In this document: piece after piece, positions 41,601 through 50,600 of the stretch | Layout of the letters: every line of letters starts with the position of its first letter | Numbering within the stretch: the first letter of the stretch is position 1 | From: Nereocystis luetkeana | Lineage: Eukaryota > Sar > Phaeophyceae > Laminariales > Laminariaceae | Assembly (NCBI GenBank): GCA_031213475.1 | Contig: JARUPZ010000024.1 | Location: forward strand, 62,001-126,000 | Length of the DNA: 64,000 nt | Direction of reading: 5' to 3' | Notes under the pieces: model-generated | Told to the model about the DNA's origin: nothing | Database searches by the model: none | What the model saw: the letters and a program-made list of their open reading frames with translations, nothing else | Made by a program: the position numbers and the translations under genes

Positions 41601-44600
41601 CTAGTCGACTATTTGCGACACCTTCGGCTTGCAACAGCCTGGCCTTAGGGTTAGCGACACCTTCGTTTACCATTTATTACGGGGGACCATAGTTAATAGG
41701 ACTAAATATTGTTAGTAAAAATGGTTAAACATACAGGTTTTTATGTACACCATAGGTCCTATTAACTATGGTCCCCCGTAATAGCAAGCAATCTGTAACC
41801 TCTCATGTTTGCAAAACCTTCCCTGGGGAACACCTCGCAGCACCTTTCACGTTGTAACACCTTGCAACAACCTCCCTCTTGCAACCCCTCCGCTTTGCAA
41901 CCTTGCAATAAAACATCCTTCCTTGTCTTCGCAACACCTCCCCTCTTTGCAACACGTTTTACAGTGCTGGTGCGGTGACGACAAGGTCGACAGGCACGGC
42001 ACCGCCGTGTGCAGCTCAAAGTGCGCGGGGGGCGAATACGCCTGCGGAGGCTCCTACGCGATCACTGCATACGAGCTGACTTCCGTCGTCGAATACGAAC
42101 CAGAGGTGGTCAGCGGAGCGACTTACCTGGACTGCTACAAGGACGAGAGGGATGATCGAGTCATGGTCAGGAAGGAAACGCGCGACGACATGACCGCCAA
42201 GGTGAGATGCGACACGCTGGTGCACGCTTTTCACGGTTGTGCTGCTCGCTTTCGTGCGCCGCTCGAGTTGTCATTTTCCACCTGGTATTATTGTATTATT
42301 ACGAGCGAATCATGTGACTATAATATTTATTACGGTTTGTGTGACGCGCCAAGAAGAGGTATAGTACCCCTTTTAAGTGTTGCCTAACCCTAACCCTAAC
42401 CCTGAGTGTTGTACCCCCCGAACCCCGCACGCCCATAACGCTCCCTGCACCCAAATGGTTGGGTGAAAGACGAAAAAAAAAAAAATGGTTGGGTAAGAGA
42501 CATATATATATGTATATATATGTATATATATAATGGAAATTATTCAGTTGGGTTGGTTACAAATGTCCAGCTGCGCGAGCTCCTCACGATTCCTGTAGAT
42601 ATATAGTAGCCGGCGTCCCCGGTGGCTTGGTAGGTTGTCCGCGTGCCTATCAAGATCAATTTCACTGGTTCAAATCCCACCGAGTGCATGCTCGTAAGGG
42701 TATTTTCTTGCATGAAATAAATTGATTGGTGGAAAGCGCGAGAGCGTGAGTTAGCTACATTCGATGAAAATCGACGAGCAGGGGGAATGCTGAACCCTAT
42801 GCGCGACAAAAACTAAAGGCACGTACCAGGGGGAAGGGTTGACCTCTGTGACCACGGCGTGTCCAGAAGGTCGTCGAGAGTAAAAACTCCTACTGGTTAG
42901 GCTGGAAAGTGAACGTGATGATTTAAAATGAATAAATAAAATAGCAGAACACGTGCGCGCAATTAGAAATTCAAGATGTGGCTCGAAAAGACGGCTTCGA
43001 GTTGGTAGGCACGTAGGTGTGCTCAAGACTGAGTCAGCTGGTAGCCTACAAATGACTGGCTCGTTCTCACCTCCATCATAAGCTGAGCTGTGGGTGATAT
43101 AGGTGTCGCCGGCAAGGTGGATTTCTGAGACCGTGGCGAAAAAGACACCACCTGCAGTTTAAAACAAACAAACGCAAAGACACGATTAGCTTTATCCGAC
43201 GACGACCTGATCTCACCCGGACTTGAGGCCGTGCGAACTGAACCTGGATGTATGACCATCTGCCGCCAGCATTAAGCAAGCACTTTGAGGTCACGACTTC
43301 TGTCCTAACTTTTCTTCCCTAATTTGTATGACCAGCAAAAGCAACTTAGAGCAAGGCCGTTTCTTATGCAAGATGTTAGAAAGTGGTGAATAAGGTCAGT
43401 TGTGAGTAATATTTGTAGAAGCTGAAAAATGGTCCTGAATAACTCTGCTCTTCGCTAACCGAGCTTTCAACTTTCTTACTTGACATATGAGACGTATGTG
43501 TACACCAAAATTGTCGTTTTACCTCGTTCTGAGGGTATACGAAGTATGTCAGTACTCACACTTTGAAAACGCGAATGTGGTGGTACGACCAAGCCACGAC
43601 TACGATCGCCCAGGATATGCGGGTCTGCGCGCGCTACTCCCGAAGGCTGTTTAGTCTATCGCTGACTCATGGCCAGCAGCGACGGCGCCCAGGTAAGATA
43701 TGCGATAGATAGACTGTCGAGCGTGTTCGGCGAGACCGAACTCAACATCTCGGCCCCATACAACTCGGAAACGGTCCGAGACGAAGTGGGATTCAATCAC
43801 ATAGTGACAGCAGCATCAGTGGTACATGTTGCAGGAGGCCCGAGAAATAATCATCGTCGACCTCCCCTTACCAGCTCCCCACACGATAAGAAGCAGTGCC
43901 AGGCCCTTATCGGCTTCGACACTTCAAAAAAATGCTTGGCTTATGTGCGCTCCTGCTTACTCGATCTCCCCCCTCCGGCCCTTATATTCCCCGACGCACT
44001 TGTACACACGGTGCCTGCGATGATGGTGATGGCGATGATGACAGAGGTGTGCCAGCTCGTGCGAGGGCTCCAAGTACTTCGGCATGCAGTACAGCACGGA
44101 GGTAAGACAGACGGTACATATTTCCGAGCAGGTATTGGCTTGCTGCAATCAACCCTCCTATTATAGTAGTTGAATAAATACTATTACCATTACTGGTGCA
44201 GTGTACACGTACCTAAATCTGACCCTAATTCCGACAGCGGGAGTGCTATTTATGGGAGATCATAGTAAGTAGGGCCTAATATTGTTAGTACAAATAGGTA
44301 TATACATATATATAATATTGTGTTTTGTGTGTACCATAGGTCGCATTTACTATGGTCTCCCGTAATACCCTAACCCTAAGAAAGGGGGTTCCAGGAAGAT
44401 AAGTTCATTAAGTTGTTTGCCTGTTGTGAATGTGACAGCACTTGTGAACGTTCAGGTACAAACATGGAGTTTTAATAAGGTATTCGCACTATACGCGAAA
44501 ACTCTAAATTTTGTGGACACATGCGGGCGGATGTGTTTCACCAAGTGCGCCCGTACTGCAGCAGTACTTCGTCACGGAGGCGAGGTCGGCCCTTCCTATG

Positions 44601-47600
44601 TGCAAGATGTCTCTTTTTTTGTGTGGATGGTATAATAACAGTGCAAGGGTGCGTATGCTTGAGGACCGCGACGCTCTGACGAAAACTCTAGTTTTCTGAA
44701 ACAATCTGTGACTTTCTTTTTTTTCTCGTAAAATTCGCAACTTGAACTCCCCACCATTTAATTAGTACATGTCCGCCTCTATCTACCTGGCGTTCTCTTT
44801 TTTCCAACACGTTTATTTTCCAACACCTTTCCTTTGCAGTACCTTCCCTTTTGCGACACCTTCCCTTTGCAATACCGCCCCTTTGCAACACCTTTCACGT
44901 TGTAACACCTCGCAACACCTTCATTTTGCAACATTTTCTATTTGCAACACCTTCCCTGATGCAATACCATCCCTCTTTGCAACACGTTTTACAGTGCTGG
45001 TGCGGTGACGACAAGGTCGACAGGCACGGCACCGCCGTGTGCAGCTCAAAGTGCGCGGGGGGCGAATACGCCTGCGGAGGCTCCTACGCGATCACTGCCT
45101 ACGAGCTGACTACTGTTGTCGTCGAATACGAACCAGAGGTGGTCAGCGGAGCGACTTACCTGGGCTGCTACAAGGACGAGAGGGATGATCGAGTCATGGT
45201 CAGGAAGGAAACGCGCGACGACATGACCGCCACGGTGAGATGCGACACGCTGGTGCACGCTTTTCACGGTTGTGCTGCTCGCTTTCGTGCGCGGTTCAAG
45301 TCGTCATTTACCTGGTATTGTTACGAGCGAATCATGAGAAGAGCATTATTTTCATGGCGACTAAAAGTGGCGCATAAAAAATGGCGATAAAAAGAGGTAC
45401 GAGGTGCTGGAACCCCGCGAAGAACAAAACTATTAACAGGGGGAGTTGCGCTAAGCAATAAACGCCGAACGCTGCAACTCCCCTTAAATCCACGAGAACA
45501 AAAACCTGTAGCCTTTTATTTGGTTTTTGGGAAAAGGCATAAACAAATAAGAGACTATGATGACACCAATCAAGGGTCTTGACGGGTCATGAACGAAGAA
45601 CGTGACTTAGTGTAGCTCTTGAAACCTCCGGGCATGTAACCGCGCAGGTAACACCTGCCAGCCCTAACCCTAAGTTTATTGTTCCAGTAGTTATAGATAT
45701 CATTACAGCGGGGGGGGGGGGGCGTCTGATTTGTGTGAGTTATTTTCCGAAGTGCTGCGGCTGTATTTTACTGTAGTCAATGAGACGGAATCGGGAGACG
45801 TGAAGGAGTTTTGTCGTCGCTTGTGCTCGCGGTCAATGTAGGCCAATATCGCCGCTAGGAATAGTTAATCCAGTCAACCATGGCATGTATGTCATGGTTT
45901 CCCTCTATATACACGGACCCCAAGCTGTTGTCTTGTCGCTCTGTTTTTTTTAATGGGCGAAGAGTTTTCGATGGATGAAGTTGCGGCGCGTACACTCCTC
46001 TGGCGATGTCGTTGGACCACGCGGTGCTTCTCATGTGTTGCCGCAGTTGTACTCCTTTTGAAATAAACGCGAACTTCGTCCTTCCTTTTCTTCCTTCCTT
46101 CCTTCCTTCCTTCCTTCCTTCCTTCCTTCCTTCCTTCCCCGGCGAACGTGCGTATACGGTGCCTGTTGTGATCATGATGATGGTGATGGTGATGGTGATG
46201 ACAGAGGTGTGCCGCGACGTGTTCGGGCTACAAGTACTTCGGCGTGCAGTACGGCAAGGAGGTGAGACGAACAAGTATGTTTATGTTTCCACCTACAGTA
46301 TTTCTCCTGGGGTTAGACCTATGCCAATACAGCGAAGTTTTAATAAAAAGTGTGAATTTCAAAGATACCCGCCATTTTTTTTCAGGACACGCTTCCTATG
46401 GGCCACGTAAAAAACAAAAAGGTCCTAACTTTGGGAAACGCCCGAAAAAGGCAAATCTGGGGCCGATGTTGGCTACAACACCTTCCATTTTGCAACACCC
46501 ATTGCTTCCCTTTGCAACGCATCTCCCTTTTTGCAACACCTTTCCCTTTGCAGCAGACACTTCCCTTTTTGCAGTACCCTCCCTTCTGGAACACCTTCCT
46601 TTTGGAACACCCTGCCTTTGCAACACATACCTTCCCTTTACACCACACACGTTCCCTTTTGCACCACACGGCTTCCTTCGAGCAACACACACATCTTCCC
46701 TTTTGCAACACCTTGCAACACCCTGCAACAACGACCTGCAACAACTTTTCCAGTGCTGGTGCGGCAACGAAGGCGACGTAGACAGGCACGGCGACGGCGT
46801 GTGCGACATGAAGTGCTCGGACGGCGACTACGCCTGCGGTGGAAGCTACGCGACCACCACCTACGAGAGCAAGGTATCTACCTCTGATGACTGGACCTAC
46901 GAGGGCTGCTACCACGACGATAGAAGCGACCGCATCTTGACGCTCGCCGACGACGACCGCGTCAGCAATCTCAGCCCCCAGGTTAGTTAGTTAGTTAGTT
47001 AGCTAGTTAGCTAGTTAGCTAGTTAGTTAGCTATTAATAGTTAGTTACCAGGTAGCTAGTTGGTTGGTCATGCCGCAAGCACGCTGCTTCAGGTGGGACA
47101 GAACATTAGCTTTCGTCGGTTTACAGTAGGTGTTGAATTTTTGGGATTCAGCCCAAACACACAACTGCCCCCCCCCCGCCCGGACCCCCTACCGTTAGCG
47201 TTCGTCGTTTCACAGCAGTAGTAGGGGTTTCAATTAAAGTAGGGATTTCAGCCCAAACATTCAACAGCCTTCCCCACCCCATCATCGCCAACACACACCC
47301 CTCATCATCACCAACCCCTACTATTAATAGCGGTCGTCTGACTACGGTAGGGATTGCAATGAGGCAAATAGGGGCTGTAGATAGGTGTTGCGATGAGGTG
47401 CTGAAATTTTGAAATCCTCAAGCATTGATTGCGTGCTTCCATCCGACATGTTATTAATAGTTTCTTCACGAAATCGTTTGGTTGGGTTAGGGTTAGGCTG
47501 CTTCTAGTATCTACTTCTACGAGGGGCTGTATCATACTCATGAATACTCACGACTTGCCAGTTTCAAGTAGGGCTGTGAACAAAAGCAGGTATATATTTA

Positions 47601-50600
47601 TACCTGTCTGCTTTTGGGCCAAAACCAATTACATGCTATAATCAAGTAAAAAAAGCGAGCCACGAACGGTCTTTTGTCCATGGAAATAAATCCATTTGAA
47701 GAAAACTGCGCCTGACGATACATGGCGTGTGGTCTCCAAAATCGGAATCGTTTTGTTTTATTTATGGTATACCGGTAGGCCATAGAACAAACACAACAGG
47801 GTGCGTACACCTGGAGTACTTTGAATTACTATTGGGAGGAGGGAGGTGTTTATTACTAGGTATTACCAGTATGTATTAAAGGGCCATGATAAATTGGATG
47901 GAGAAAAGACGCATTGGTGGCATGATGCTCAATCGCTGTCGCTTGACGTCACGTGTCGCTGTCGCTGTCGCTATCCCGCTATGCCTGGTGCCCCGGGCAG
48001 GTGTGCTACGACTTCTGCAACAGCAAGGGCGCTTCGTCGTTCGGCCTGCAGTTCACCTCGCAATGGTGAGTGCCCTGCATAACACATACGGTACATACCT
48101 GGTACCTGGTACCTGGTATTACAGTAATTATGAATACTCGATATTATACGTAAGGTACGTTTGTAAATGAATACCTGGTAGGTAAAAATATTTACTTGTA
48201 TTTGCTGCCACATTGGTAGTAGCTTCGCATTCATTGGAGGCGGTGGGACGATAGACATCGCGCTTTGCGTGTCCGCGTGCCTGGAATGAAAAACGAAACA
48301 AAAAACAAAAAAAAATGCCTCACCTTTTTTGTTGTTGGCCTTGCTCGTTGGGTTTGCTCTGCGTCGTAAACTGTCTGCAGTTGGTGCGGCAAAGACTCGG
48401 ACGACTTTGATAAACACGCCTCCAGCAGCGACCCCGTCTGCAACGCCCAGTGCGAGGGTAGTGGCGATACGTGCGGAGGGTACAACGCCATGGACATCTA
48501 CAAGATCACCTCCCCCTCCACCTCCGCGTACACGGTAAGAAGGATCTATTTGATCTACCTACAAGACGACCTGTCGAGGATCTGTATTATCTGTGTACTG
48601 CCGCAGTACTACAGTAATCGCGTGTACGCCTACTTGTGTAGACACGCTCCTCCTGCCTTCTACTGATGCTGGTGCTAATGCGCCTACATCTCCCCTTTCC
48701 CTGCTCCCTCCTCCTCCTCCTCCTGCTGCTGCTGCTGCTGGTTCTGTGTTCCCGATGCAGGAGATCGGATGCTACAAAGACGACAAGGGGTCGAGGGTTC
48801 TCTCGCTCGGCAAAAACTCTTTGAGCCAGAACTCCGCCGCGGTGCGTGCGCGCGCGTTGTATGCCACAAATCTATAGACACCAAGCTATTATATGCGGTA
48901 CATACATTAAAACAGGCTACAACACCCTGGACTTGGCTTAATAGAGTACTTCTGTGTTGCCGGGTATTGCATGTATGTGTTGCCGGCGAACCATCAAATC
49001 CACTGGCACCAGGTAGGCAAGGTATGGCAATTAGGCGCGAATCGAAGAGGGAAGACAGGGCTGAAGTCTTGTCTCGATGAAAAAAAACTCCCAACGCAAG
49101 AACCGTAGTGAGGGGGGGGGAAGGGAGGAGAGTCTACCTTGCGACCCCGGATCTGAATAACGACCCTTAATAATGGGAATAGGAGGGAGAGGGGAAAAAA
49201 GGGGAAGCTAAAACGCATTTAAAGCCAACAAGAGGCATCTACGCTGTGGCCATAAGAACGGGCTCTTAAAGGCCACTTTCTATAATAAGACATCCTCCGC
49301 TGAGTATACTGAATTAATAGCTGTGGATGCATCAATGAATAAAAAGAGGCATAGTGGCCATCCATAGATAGGTACGCAGGTTATTTAGCGGCTATTAGCT
49401 ACCTGGTAGGATTTAGAGTGGCGTTCTTCGGTGAGCATAATAAAGGCTTTTCAGCTGTAAATTCTTGAGCTGAAAAAAGTTGTTATCAATAATAGCATGA
49501 AGGAGTGGTCTCATGGTATGTCACAGCAGTATGTCGCGTGCTGTATGCTGTGGTACTTGTACCATGGAGTCTGTATTGGAGGAAGTCCAGCCACCCTCGC
49601 AGTCGAGCGTGGTCCCTTACGCCAAAGTTGTTACATTCCCCCCTGAAAATATAATATCGCTTACCTGGTGCTGGCTGCCTGTTATTAGTACCCGTACTAT
49701 TAGTAGTATTATTAGCATTATTAGGGTTATTCGCCGTCTGACATCGCATACGACTCCTGCTTCTTTTATTTTTGAGAACACCATCCACATATAAAAGGGA
49801 ATTCAGAATCCAATGTCATCAGACATTCATGTTACCAATCGGACCTGGATGCTTGACGAAGCTCCTGTTAATACCTGCAGACCGAAAACGTCAATCCTAC
49901 CCTCATGCCTCACGCCTCATGCCGCATCAAGATATTCGCGGAAGGTGCGCCCCAGTCAAGTACTAATACCAGCCAGCCTGGTCGTAAGGTAACGCACATG
50001 TGTACATTTTGTGGCAAATAAGGTACACATGTACCTTTTGCGGCCAATAAGGTATTTATGTACCTTTTTGTGGCCATGTAAACCCTCCTTATGTACGTAT
50101 GTCTGCCCTCTTTTGACCTGCTGTCCGCTGTCTTTTTTTTTTTTGCTGTTCTGTTGTTGTTTCTGTTATTGGCGGTGGTCGTGGTGGTGCAGAATTGTCA
50201 CGAGCGCTGCAGCGAAGACGCTGAGGCTGCGTTGTTCGGGCTGCAGTACTCCGACGAGTGCTGGTGCGGCAAGTCGAGCGACGTCTACGGTGAGAACTTT
50301 CACTGGAAATAAAAAAGAAAACTCTGAAACCCATACTAAGTACATAGACACATGTCAGATAGATGGGCGAGAGATCCGACTATTATTTTTCCCCCCAACA
50401 AAAGTCCTACCTGGTACCTGGTACCCTGATATTATAAATATTTACAACCTGCGAGTGATGCGACCCTAACCCTAACCCTGATATTATAAATATTTACAAC
50501 CTGCGAGTGATGCTACCCTAACCCTAACCCCTACCTGGTACCCTGATATTGAAAATATTTACAACCTGCGAGTGATGCTTCGGTCGTTGGCTGAGTCTTG

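Noticed and set aside
42600..42700. Functional tRNA gene
   Set aside because: The A and B boxes are good, but the acceptor and T stems do not pair, so a SINE head is more likely.
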